64,000 nucleotides of DNA from positions 377,717 to 441,716 of the forward strand of contig NZ_LMKK01000001.1 of the NCBI RefSeq assembly GCF_001421485.1, given 5' to 3'. Shown in pieces: positions 17,146 through 24,210 of the stretch. Below the pieces are notes generated by a model. It worked only from the letters and a program-made list of their open reading frames with translations. It did no database searches and had not been told where the DNA came from. Each line of letters begins with the position of its first letter. The stretch's first letter is position 1. This DNA comes from Agreia sp. Leaf210 (GTDB lineage: Bacteria; Actinomycetota; Actinomycetes; Actinomycetales; Microbacteriaceae). The translations under genes were made by a program, and so were the position numbers.

Positions 17146-17288
17146 ATGGCGGCGACGATACGCCCGCCCGAACCGGCTCGATAGGGCTTGAAAAACACCG
17201 AGATACGGGAGTGCGCAGATGGGAATCCTCACGGGCCCTTGTGTGTTATCTCTAGCGAGTCGTGAGAACGGCTGTAGATGGAGGCACA

Positions 17289-17711
17289 GTGACCAGACCA
17301 ATAGAAGAGATTGAAGATGAGACCGGCGTCGTCACGAAGTACCGGCGGCACCTGAACGGACGCGGGCGCGTGGCATCCAAAGCCAAGGTCCACCCGAGCG
17401 CATTCATCGAGTCGTCGGCCTATGTCGAGTCGGACGCCCAGGTCGGCCAGAACACCTGGATCGGCGCGGGCAGCTGGGTCGACCGGGGCGCGGTGCTGAG
17501 CGACGGCGTGTTCGTCGGAGCCAATGTGCACATCGGTCGCGGTGTGCTCGTCGGTCGAGGAGCCAGGCTCGGCAGCAACTCCCGCATCGAAGCCGACGTT
17601 CGCATCGGTGACGAGACGCGCGTCGAGCGCGACACCCGTGTGGTCGAAGACCTCGGCTGGAGCGAACGCCGCCGCACGTCACCCGCAGATGGGTTCGCCA
17701 AGGCCGCCTGA
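17289..17711 (+). CDS. Left-handed beta-helix (hexapeptide repeat) protein
   Basis: 140 residues. A run of hexapeptide repeats ([LIV]-G-x4) fills about residues 35-115: KVHPSAFIESSAYVESDAQV, TWIGAGSWV, VFVGANVHIGRGVLVGRGAR, VRIGDETRVERDT. Such proteins include acyltransferases and gamma-carbonic anhydrase relatives, but I see no catalytic His set for either, so only the fold is assigned. GTG start at 17289 with GGAGG 4 nt upstream; an in-frame GTG at 17262 lacks one. Confidence 0.8.
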   Translation: MTRPIEEIEDETGVVTKYRRHLNGRGRVASKAKVHPSAFIESSAYVESDAQVGQNTWIGAGSWVDRGAVLSDGVFVGANVHIGRGVLVGRGARLGSNSRIEADVRIGDETRVERDTRVVEDLGWSERRRTSPADGFAKAA

Positions 17712-17747
17712 CGGCCTTCGACCCTGTCGCGACGACGCCGCCGAACC

Positions 17748-18359
17748 TCAACCGGTCGCAGCCACCTCAACGGGTGGGTGCGGCCGGTTTGTGCGTGAAG
17801 CCGCCGAGTCGGCACGAGCTATCCGCTCGATCTTCGACAGCCAGCCGGCCCTCAGCTCTTCTGTAGATCCTTTGACCGGTCCGATCCGGGTGGCTTTCAC
17901 ACGAGAGATGCCGCAGAAGCGCAGTGTCGTCTGCCGCACGTGCCGCATCGTGGTGTCACCCGCGAGCCGCAGGTACCACCACGGCGAGTCCATCGTCACG
18001 ATGACGCGCCCGGTCCTGCCCGAGAGCAGCCCCTCGGGCAGGCCGTTCGCCTTCACTCGATAAGCCCGCTTCGGCAGCAGCAGTCGATCGAAGAACCCCT
18101 TCAACAGCGCGGGCACCGACCCCCACCAGACCGGCGTCACCACCACGACGTGCCGCGCCTCGAGGAGTCGCTGCCACGCGAGCTGCAGGTCGGGTTCCAG
18201 CTCCTGCCTCTTCGTGTAGCCGAAGCGCATGTTCTGATCGAACTCGAGGTCGCGCAACGCCAAGACGAGCGCGTCGCCGTGCGCCTCGGCGTAGCGGATG
18301 GCGATGGCGGCGCAGAGAGAGTGGGGATTCGGATGTCCGTCGATGACGAGGGCGTTCAT
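17748..18359 (-). CDS. NAD(P)H-dependent flavin oxidoreductase (flavodoxin-like, quinone-reductase type)
   Basis: 203 residues. VIDGHPNPHSLCAAIA near the N-terminus and VTPVWWGSVPALLKGFFDRLLLP in the middle match the NQO/MdaB/KefF flavodoxin-like fold that binds FAD or FMN and does two-electron reduction of quinones and related electrophiles. ATG at 18357-18359 with AAAAGGA upstream. Divergent from a TetR regulator with tandem repeats between the two genes, so probably induced by an electrophile sensed by that regulator. Confidence 0.88.
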   Translation of the reverse strand: MNALVIDGHPNPHSLCAAIAIRYAEAHGDALVLALRDLEFDQNMRFGYTKRQELEPDLQLAWQRLLEARHVVVVTPVWWGSVPALLKGFFDRLLLPKRAYRVKANGLPEGLLSGRTGRVIVTMDSPWWYLRLAGDTTMRHVRQTTLRFCGISRVKATRIGPVKGSTEELRAGWLSKIERIARADSAASRTNRPHPPVEVAATG

Positions 18360-18404
18360 TGGTGTCCTTTTCTGACGTCTTCTGGGTGAGGCGGAACAGA
18401 CCGA

Positions 18405-18441
18405 TCTGGGCAGTGCCCACAATCTGGACACTGCCAACATC
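18405..18441. promoter_or_regulatory. Candidate TetR operator between quinone reductase and tetR
   Basis: Two near-identical direct repeats, ATCTGGGCAGTGCCCAC and ATCTGGACACTGCCAAC (14 of 17 identical). They also contain a 7-bp inverted repeat GGCAGTG (18409-18415) / CACTGCC (18429-18435) with a 13-bp spacer. Position in the divergent 115-bp gap suggests the binding site of the TetR protein. Confidence 0.5.
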
Positions 18442-18474
18442 TGTCGATCTCGACCGTAGGATAGGATCTTGCTC

Positions 18475-19065
18475 GTGTCAAGATCTGCCGATGCCTACCA
18501 CCACGGAAGCCTCAAGCCGGCCCTGGAGGACGCAGCGCTCGACCTCCTGCGCACGACCGCCCACACCGATCTGAGTCTGCGCGAAGTCGCCCGCACCGCC
18601 GGCGTCAGCCACAACGCGCCCTACCACCACTTCGGCGATCGAACGGCGCTGCTGAAACGCCTGAGCGAGCGGAGCATGTCGGAGTTGCTCGATGCGCTCG
18701 TCGCCGCATCGCCGAGCGGAGCCGCGCCGCATACTGCGCGCGCCCAGCTCGTGGCCGTCGGCGCGGCGTACGTCGGCTACGCCGCCGCGTACCCGGAGCG
18801 GTTCCGGATCATCTACGACCCCTCCGTGTGCGTACCGGGGGCTCCTTCGGCCGAGATGGCGCCCCTCATCACCGCAGTCGAGACGATCCTGATGGAGGCG
18901 ACGAAGGCGATCTCTCCTCGCGCATCCGATGCAACACTCACGGCACTGACCACGGGAGTGTGGGGTGCTGTGCATGGCCTCGCGGAACTCGTGATCGCCG
19001 GCCACATCACCGCCGACGAGGCCGAGCCCGCACTGGTCGCCCTGTTCGACGCATCTCGCCTCTAG
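18475..19065 (+). CDS. TetR/AcrR-family transcriptional regulator
   Basis: 196 residues. The N-terminal helix-turn-helix is clear: LSLREVARTAGVSHNAPYHHFGDRTALLKRL (about 34-64). The C-terminal ligand domain ends with TTGVWGAVHGLAELVIAGHI, the WHG-type dimer motif. GTG start chosen at 18475 because AGGAT lies 7 nt upstream; a TTG two codons earlier is possible. Likely controls the divergent NAD(P)H oxidoreductase and itself. Confidence 0.9.
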   Translation: MSRSADAYHHGSLKPALEDAALDLLRTTAHTDLSLREVARTAGVSHNAPYHHFGDRTALLKRLSERSMSELLDALVAASPSGAAPHTARAQLVAVGAAYVGYAAAYPERFRIIYDPSVCVPGAPSAEMAPLITAVETILMEATKAISPRASDATLTALTTGVWGAVHGLAELVIAGHITADEAEPALVALFDASRL

Positions 19066-19069
19066 GCTT

Positions 19070-20026
19070 GTGCCCGTGACCACTGCCACCGTCGGCATCA
19101 TGCTGCCCCGCGACCTCCCTGCCCACCAGATCGTGCCCTTCGTGCAGAAGGCCGAAGAACTCGGCTTCGACGAACTCTGGGTGGTCGAAGACTGCTTCTT
19201 CCGCGGCGGGTTCACCCAGGCCGCCGTCGCACTGGCCTCGACCCAGCGCATCCGGGTGGGAATCGGCATCCTGCCCGCGCCCGTGCGCAACGCGGCATTC
19301 ACGGCGCTCGAAGCCAACACCCTCGCCGAGATCTATCCCGACCGCCTCATCGTGGGCATCGGTCACGGCATGCCCGACTGGATGCGCCAGGTCGGCGACA
19401 AACCGGCGAGCATCTTGACCATGCTCGACGAGCAGCTCTCGGCACTCCGCACGCTCCTGGCCGGCGAGCCGCTCGAGGTCGACGGCCGGTATGTGCAGAT
19501 CCATGGCGCCCAGCTAGCGACTCCCGCTTCGATCGCTCCCCCGGTGCTCGCCGGGGTGCGCGGACCCAAGTCGCTCGCGGTGTCCGGCAGATCCGCCGAT
19601 GGCACCATCCTGGCCGAGCCGGTCACCCCCGAGTACGTGGTGGCCGCTCTCGCGAATATCGCTGCGGCGGGGCCGCACGCTGTCGTGGCCTACAACGTGG
19701 CCGCCGTCGATGACGATGCCTCCGTCGCACGAGACCGCGCGCGGCCGGCCCTCGAGTGGATCGGCGACCCGGATTGGGCGCCGCACATCGAGCCGCTGCC
19801 CTTCGCCGACGAGTTCGTCGCGCTGAGGGAACGCTCGGCAACCCGCGCCGAATTCGTCGCAGCACTTCCCGACGAGTGGGTCGACGCCCTCGCGCTGGTG
19901 GGAACCCCCGATCGGGTACGCGAGCGCATCGCCGAACTTCACGCGAGCGGCGTCACCAGCGTCGTCTTCATTCCCGCCGGCGACGACCCGATGGGCCGAC
20001 TCGACTCGCTCGCCCGCGCGCTCTGA
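19070..20026 (+). CDS. LLM-class F420- or FMN-dependent oxidoreductase
   Basis: 318 residues, luciferase-like barrel. GIMLPRDLPAHQIVPFVQKA, LGFDELWVVED, IRVGIGILPAPVRN and LIVGIGHGMPDWMRQVG resemble the F420-dependent methylene-H4MPT-reductase-like group. Starts with GTG at 19070, 4 bp after the upstream tetR stop; GTG at 19076 is an alternative. Co-directional with tetR and the AlkA-type gene 7 bp further on. Substrate not assignable. Confidence 0.85.
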   Translation: MPVTTATVGIMLPRDLPAHQIVPFVQKAEELGFDELWVVEDCFFRGGFTQAAVALASTQRIRVGIGILPAPVRNAAFTALEANTLAEIYPDRLIVGIGHGMPDWMRQVGDKPASILTMLDEQLSALRTLLAGEPLEVDGRYVQIHGAQLATPASIAPPVLAGVRGPKSLAVSGRSADGTILAEPVTPEYVVAALANIAAAGPHAVVAYNVAAVDDDASVARDRARPALEWIGDPDWAPHIEPLPFADEFVALRERSATRAEFVAALPDEWVDALALVGTPDRVRERIAELHASGVTSVVFIPAGDDPMGRLDSLARAL

Positions 20027-20033
20027 TGTCGCG

Positions 20034-20900
20034 GTGACGCCCTCGTCGACCACGATCGATCTTCCCTTCTCTCCGCCTTACGAGCGCGAGAAGGCGCTCG
20101 CGCTGATCGCGGCGCACGCCGTTCCCGGATCCGAACGGATCGACCCCCATGGCCTGTCCGCCACGCGCATCATGAGCGCTCCGAGCGGACCGGTCGCTGT
20201 TCGCGTCGAGCTCGGCACCCGGTCGGTGACGACGACCATCTCGAGTGACGAGCCGAACGACGTCGAGGCCGTCGCATCCCTCGTTCGTGCGTGGCTCGAC
20301 CTCGATCTCGACCCGTCGACGATCACGGATGCCTTCGGCCGCGATCCGCTACTCGGCCCGATGGTCTCGGCCCGGCCAGGGCTGCGGGTGATCGGCCATC
20401 CCGACGGATACGAGGCGGCGATCACCACGGTTCTGGGTCAGCAGGTCTCGCTCCTCTCGGCCCGCACCTTCTCCGGACGGCTCGTCGCGGCATTCGGAGA
20501 ACCCGGGCCGGATTCGCTACTCATCTTTCCCCGACCCGAGGTGCTCGCCTCGGTACCGACCGATGAACTGCAGCGGGCCATCGGTCTGACCGGGGCACGC
20601 ACTCGAACACTCCAGGCCGTGGCCCGGGCCTGTGCAGAGGGCCTCGTACTCACCCCGTCTGTCGACCTCGTCGAGACGAGGGCGTCCCTTCTCTCCATCG
20701 TCGGAATCGGTCCGTGGACGGCCGACTATCTGGCCGTTCGAGCCCTCGGCGACCGCGATGCGTATCCGGCGGGAGATCTGGTCTTACGCCGAGCGCTCGG
20801 TGTGAGCGCGGCCGGCGAGGCCGAACGCCTTGCCGAGCCATGGCGCCCCCTCCGCTCGTATGCACTGATCCACATCTGGACGACGGCGGCATTCTCCTGA
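20034..20900 (+). CDS. DNA-3-methyladenine glycosylase II family protein (AlkA-like)
   Basis: 288 residues. Two-domain AlkA architecture: an N-terminal beta domain (about 1-110) and a helix-hairpin-helix GPD core with VLGQQVSLLSAR, LLSIVGIGPWTADYLAVRALG (hairpin) and DAYPAGDLVLRRALG containing the catalytic Asp. Excises alkylated purines in base-excision repair. GTG start 7 bp after the LLM gene. The C-terminus is complete (WRPLRSYALIHIW). Confidence 0.9.
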   Translation: MTPSSTTIDLPFSPPYEREKALALIAAHAVPGSERIDPHGLSATRIMSAPSGPVAVRVELGTRSVTTTISSDEPNDVEAVASLVRAWLDLDLDPSTITDAFGRDPLLGPMVSARPGLRVIGHPDGYEAAITTVLGQQVSLLSARTFSGRLVAAFGEPGPDSLLIFPRPEVLASVPTDELQRAIGLTGARTRTLQAVARACAEGLVLTPSVDLVETRASLLSIVGIGPWTADYLAVRALGDRDAYPAGDLVLRRALGVSAAGEAERLAEPWRPLRSYALIHIWTTAAFS

Positions 20901-20970
20901 CTCGCCTGCCCAGAAGGTGAACAACTCGGGCACACAGGCCACACGCCTTCGCGAGAGGCATGATGGATCC

Positions 20971-21894
20971 ATGACGACCCCCTCGGCGACCTCCTGGTTT
21001 CCGCTGCCCCCTCTCACCACACCGGTTCGCACCATCGGCGCCCGCACCATCGACTTCTCCGCCCGCATCGCGGTCATGGCGATCATCAATAGAACGCCCG
21101 ACAGCTTCTTCGACCGCGGCAAGACCTTCGCCCTCGACCGCGCGGTCGAGGCCGCTCTCGCCGCGGCGTCTGCCGGCGCCGACTGGGTCGACATCGGCGG
21201 GGTCAAGTTCGCGCCCGGTCCGGAGGTCTCCGCGGCCGACGAGCTCGACCGCGTGCTTCCGGTGGTTCAGGCCGTTGCGGCAGAGTCAGACGTCGTCATC
21301 TCGGTCGACACCTTCCGGCCGGAGGTCGCCGAAGCGTGCATCGCCGCAGGCGCGTCGGTCGTCAACGACACCACCGGGTTGCAGAACCCGGCGCTCGCCG
21401 AGTTGGCCGCATCCACCGGCACCACCCTCGTCATCACCCACAGCCTTGCCCAGCCGCGCACCGCCTACGCGGCGCCGCGGTACGACGACGTCGTGCAGAA
21501 CGTCGTGGACTTCCTGCGCGAGCGCGTCGACCTGGCCATCGGCCTGGGCCTCGACGAGACGCAGATCATCATCGACCCGGGGCACGATCTCAACAAGAAC
21601 ACGCTGCACTCGCTCGAGATCACGCGCCGCTTCGACGAGATCGCCCGCATCGGCCTTCCGGCCATCGCGGCCGTCTCGAACAAGGACTTCGTCGGCGAAT
21701 CGCTGGGCGCAGAACGAGACGACAGGGTCGACGGATCCCTAGCGGCCGCCACCGCCTGCGCGCTGCTCGGCGCCCGGATCGTGAGAATGCACGATGTCGC
21801 GCGGTCGGTTCAGGCCATGCGCATGACCGAGACGATTCTGGGTCTGCGCCAGCCGGAGTATCTGCGACACAACATGGCAGACGTGAACGAGTGA
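20971..21894 (+). CDS. folP2: Dihydropteroate-synthase-like protein, FolP2 type
   Basis: 307 residues with the DHPS TIM-barrel: MAIINRTPDSFFDRG, GADWVDIGGVKFAPGP, VISVDTFRPEVAEACIAAGA, IIDPGHDLNKNT, SNKDFVGE. The usual p-aminobenzoate/sulfonamide loop GGESTRPG is replaced by GGVKFAPG, and DPGxGFGK by DPGHDLNK, both as in mycobacterial FolP2, which does not act as the main DHPS. So a second-type paralogue is more likely than the true FolP, and the reaction is unknown. ATG at 20971 chosen over upstream ATGs. The next gene overlaps its stop (GTGA). Confidence 0.82.
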   Translation: MTTPSATSWFPLPPLTTPVRTIGARTIDFSARIAVMAIINRTPDSFFDRGKTFALDRAVEAALAAASAGADWVDIGGVKFAPGPEVSAADELDRVLPVVQAVAAESDVVISVDTFRPEVAEACIAAGASVVNDTTGLQNPALAELAASTGTTLVITHSLAQPRTAYAAPRYDDVVQNVVDFLRERVDLAIGLGLDETQIIIDPGHDLNKNTLHSLEITRRFDEIARIGLPAIAAVSNKDFVGESLGAERDDRVDGSLAAATACALLGARIVRMHDVARSVQAMRMTETILGLRQPEYLRHNMADVNE

Positions 21895-22664
21895 CCGACG
21901 ACAAGGCTGCTGACATGACCGATACTCGCATCACTCTGCTCCCCCCCGGCGCTGCGCCACTCGACGCCGACGCCCTCGCCTTGGCGTACTCGGTCGCCGA
22001 TCGCAGCGTCCCCACCCTGCGCGTGAACTTCATCACGAGCCTCGACGGCTCCGCGACCGTGAAGGGTCTCTCCGGCGGCCTCGGTGCCCCCGCCGACAAG
22101 CTCGTGTTCGACACTCTCCGACGCCTGAGCGACGTGGTTCTCGTCGGCGCCGGAACGGTGCGCAGTGAGGGGTATGGCGCCATGCGCCTGTCGGATGCTG
22201 ACGTCGAGTGGCGAGAGGCGCACGGCTTGGCTGCGCAGCCGGCTTTTGCGCTCGTCTCCGGTCGACTCGATCTCGAGCCGACGAGCGACGTCTTCGCGAA
22301 GGCACCGGTTCGGCCGCTGGTCCTGACCTCGGCTTCGGCCCCGGCCGGTGCGCGAACTGCGCTCGAGCACGTCGCCGACGTGATCTCGTGCGGAGAAGCC
22401 CATGTCGAACCGCAGCGCATCGTCGACACCCTCGTCGAGCGCGGGCTCACTCAGATTCTGTGCGAGGGCGGTCCGAGCCTGTTCGGCACGTTCATCGCAG
22501 CCGACCTCGTCGATGAGTTGTGCCTGACCGTCAGCCCTCTCCTGGAGGGCGGGGCCGGCATCCGGATCTCACACGGCGAGAGCGACGCGGCTCGCCGCAT
22601 GCGACTCGTGCACGTGCTCGAATCCGACGGGCTGCTCCTGACGCGCTATGCGCGCCGACGCTGA
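21891..22664 (+). CDS. RibD C-terminal / dihydrofolate-reductase-fold pyrimidine reductase
   Basis: 257 residues from GTG at 21891 (249 if the ATG at 21915 is used). VNFITSLDGSATV and SDVVLVGAGTVRSEGYGAMR are the NADPH/substrate motifs of the RibD reductase domain; ILCEGGPSLFGTFIAADLVDEL is the conserved C-terminal signature. No deaminase domain, so it is a stand-alone reductase like those seen apart from the rib operon. Coupled to the FolP2-type gene, which suggests a shared pterin/deazaflavin-type substrate (inference). Confidence 0.85.
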   Translation: MTDDKAADMTDTRITLLPPGAAPLDADALALAYSVADRSVPTLRVNFITSLDGSATVKGLSGGLGAPADKLVFDTLRRLSDVVLVGAGTVRSEGYGAMRLSDADVEWREAHGLAAQPAFALVSGRLDLEPTSDVFAKAPVRPLVLTSASAPAGARTALEHVADVISCGEAHVEPQRIVDTLVERGLTQILCEGGPSLFGTFIAADLVDELCLTVSPLLEGGAGIRISHGESDAARRMRLVHVLESDGLLLTRYARRR

Positions 22665-22676
22665 TTCACACGCGAC

Positions 22677-23111
22677 TCACGACTGAGTCGTGGGTTCCTC
22701 GGGCGAACCGCCGATGTTGACCATCCAGCTCACGCCGAAGCGATCGCGGAGCTGACCGAAGCTGTCGCCCCACGGCGCCTTCTCGAGCGGCACGAAGATG
22801 GACGCGCCCTCGCTGAGCTTGTTCCAGAAACCCGTCAGTTCGTCGACGTCTCGCCCACTGAGCGAGACCGAATAGTTGTCACCCGGGGTGAACGGCATGC
22901 TGTTCGGGGTGTCGGCCGCCATGAAGATGAGTCCACCCGGCGCGACGAGCTGAGCGTGCATGATCTTGTCGGCCTCAGACGGATCTTCGTTCATGCCGAA
23001 GTCCGCGTAGCGGCTCATGGTGAGTTCTCCGCCGAAGACCGAGTGGTAGAACTCCATCGCCTCTTTCGTGTTGTCGCGAAAACCGAGGTAGGGGGTGAGG
23101 ATCGATGGCAT
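22677..23111 (-). CDS. VOC-family protein (PhnB-like glyoxalase fold)
   Basis: 144 residues. ILTPYLGFRDNTKEAMEFYHSVFGGEL is the PhnB-type signature of the glyoxalase/bleomycin-resistance fold, and the C-terminal GDSFGQLRDRFGVSWMVN is typical of the same group. Binding or enzymatic role unknown. ATG at 23109-23111 has AAGGAG 7 nt upstream. Convergent with the RibD-like gene (12-bp gap). Confidence 0.88.
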   Translation of the reverse strand: MPSILTPYLGFRDNTKEAMEFYHSVFGGELTMSRYADFGMNEDPSEADKIMHAQLVAPGGLIFMAADTPNSMPFTPGDNYSVSLSGRDVDELTGFWNKLSEGASIFVPLEKAPWGDSFGQLRDRFGVSWMVNIGGSPEEPTTQS

Positions 23112-23188
23112 CTGAGTCTCCTTCGTGGAACGGGCAATGTTCCTAGTAGGAATATTCTGCAGCAGCGACGTTTCGGTCGCAATACCCA

Positions 23189-23222
23189 AGAGAGGCTCTC
23201 GCCCGCGGGCGAGAGCCTCTCT
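23189..23222 (-). terminator. Perfect 17-bp hairpin terminator
   Basis: Perfect palindrome with arms 23189-23205 and 23206-23222 (AGAGAGGCTCTCGCCCG and its complement). It lies 24 bp after the oxygenase-like gene on the minus strand and before the VOC gene. Confidence 0.8.
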
Positions 23223-23246
23223 CGTATGACGCCGAAGCGGTGAGGC

Positions 23247-24020
23247 CTAGGCCTCGCTCATCACGAGCTTCTCAGCCTGTCCGCGAGCGGCGAGCGCCGC
23301 GGCGCGAGCCGCGAGGCGACGGGTCTGCTCGGCCTGTCCGGCGTCGAGCACCTCCTGGTCGACCTCGAAGTTCGGAACGTGCTTCACGCCGTTGTACTTC
23401 TCGATGTAGGCGTCGAGCTCGGGGCCCGACTCCCACGACGTGATGAGGCAGTAACGGGGGTCGCTGCCGAGGTGGGTGGCGGCGTGCCACAGACGCTGGG
23501 TGTCGATGATCAACTGGGCACCGGCCGGAAGGGCGATGCGGTACTCGACGCTGGGGTCTGTGCGGTTCTCGCGCAGAACGAAGAAGCTCTCCGTGTCGTC
23601 GGTCAGGTTGAAGAAGCCGCGAACGACCCAGCCCGTTCCGTCGGGGTTCAGGCGGTTGTTGTCGTCCTGGTGCAGGTTGTAGAGGCAGTCGGCGTACGAG
23701 TTCGGCTGCAGCTCGATGACGCGGCAGCGGCCGACGTTCGCGCCGGGCTCCTGAGCACGGGCGGTGAGGGTCGGGGCCTTCTCCGTCTGCGACGGGATGA
23801 ACACGCCGTCCTTGTCGGTGCGCGGCGGCTTGTGGTTCCAGAAGCCGTTGCACTCGATGTCGCCGAAGGCGCTCGCGAGAGGAGCGAAGCGGGTGTCACC
23901 CGACGACTTCCAGTCGACGTACTCGATGTCGAGCCATTCTTTGGGGTCGATCTCTTTGTTGTAGCGATCGAGTACGACATAGCCGGTCTCTTCCAGAGCG
24001 GCAGATTTGATGTAACCCAT
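23247..24020 (-). CDS. Unrecognised protein with Fe(II)/2-oxoglutarate oxygenase-like HxD...H...R signature
   Basis: 257 residues, no signal peptide or membrane segment. I do not recognise a named family. The spacing H117-x-D119, then H179 60 residues later and R189 10 residues after that, is the pattern of the 2-His-1-carboxylate facial triad plus the 2OG-binding Arg in the double-stranded beta-helix oxygenases; surrounding strands (WVVRGFFNLTD, ESFFVLRENR, GAQLIIDTQRLWHAATH) fit. The Ala/Arg-rich C-terminal 40 residues look helical. A DtxR/IdeR-like iron box lies 54-70 bp upstream, so it is probably repressed by iron and induced on starvation. Possible roles in siderophore modification or iron-sparing metabolism are inference. 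Confidence 0.7.
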   Translation of the reverse strand: MGYIKSAALEETGYVVLDRYNKEIDPKEWLDIEYVDWKSSGDTRFAPLASAFGDIECNGFWNHKPPRTDKDGVFIPSQTEKAPTLTARAQEPGANVGRCRVIELQPNSYADCLYNLHQDDNNRLNPDGTGWVVRGFFNLTDDTESFFVLRENRTDPSVEYRIALPAGAQLIIDTQRLWHAATHLGSDPRYCLITSWESGPELDAYIEKYNGVKHVPNFEVDQEVLDAGQAEQTRRLAARAAALAARGQAEKLVMSEA

Positions 24021-24073
24021 GATTAAAAATCATGTCCTTTCGTTGGGGGCCAGCACGTTTTAACAGGCCCAAC

Positions 24074-24090
24074 TTAGGCAAGGCTAACAT
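24074..24090 (-). promoter_or_regulatory. DtxR/IdeR-type iron box
   Basis: TTAGGCAAGGCTAACAT on the plus strand (TTAGCCTTGCCTAA on the minus strand) matches the actinobacterial consensus TTAGGTTAGSCTAACCTAA at about 14 of 19 positions, keeping both half-site cores. It lies upstream of the minus-strand gene at 24020 and 120 bp upstream of the plus-strand nuclease gene, so it could affect both, but proximity favours the first. Confidence 0.65.
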
Positions 24091-24210
24091 CGAGGCTCTA
24101 TCTGTTGTAGAAGAAGTGCCGCAAACCCGATCTACTAGACTCGACGGCTGCGCGGCACCGCAGCACACCACCCAACGAGACGTGCGAGACGAGACGGGTT
24201 CAACAAAGAC

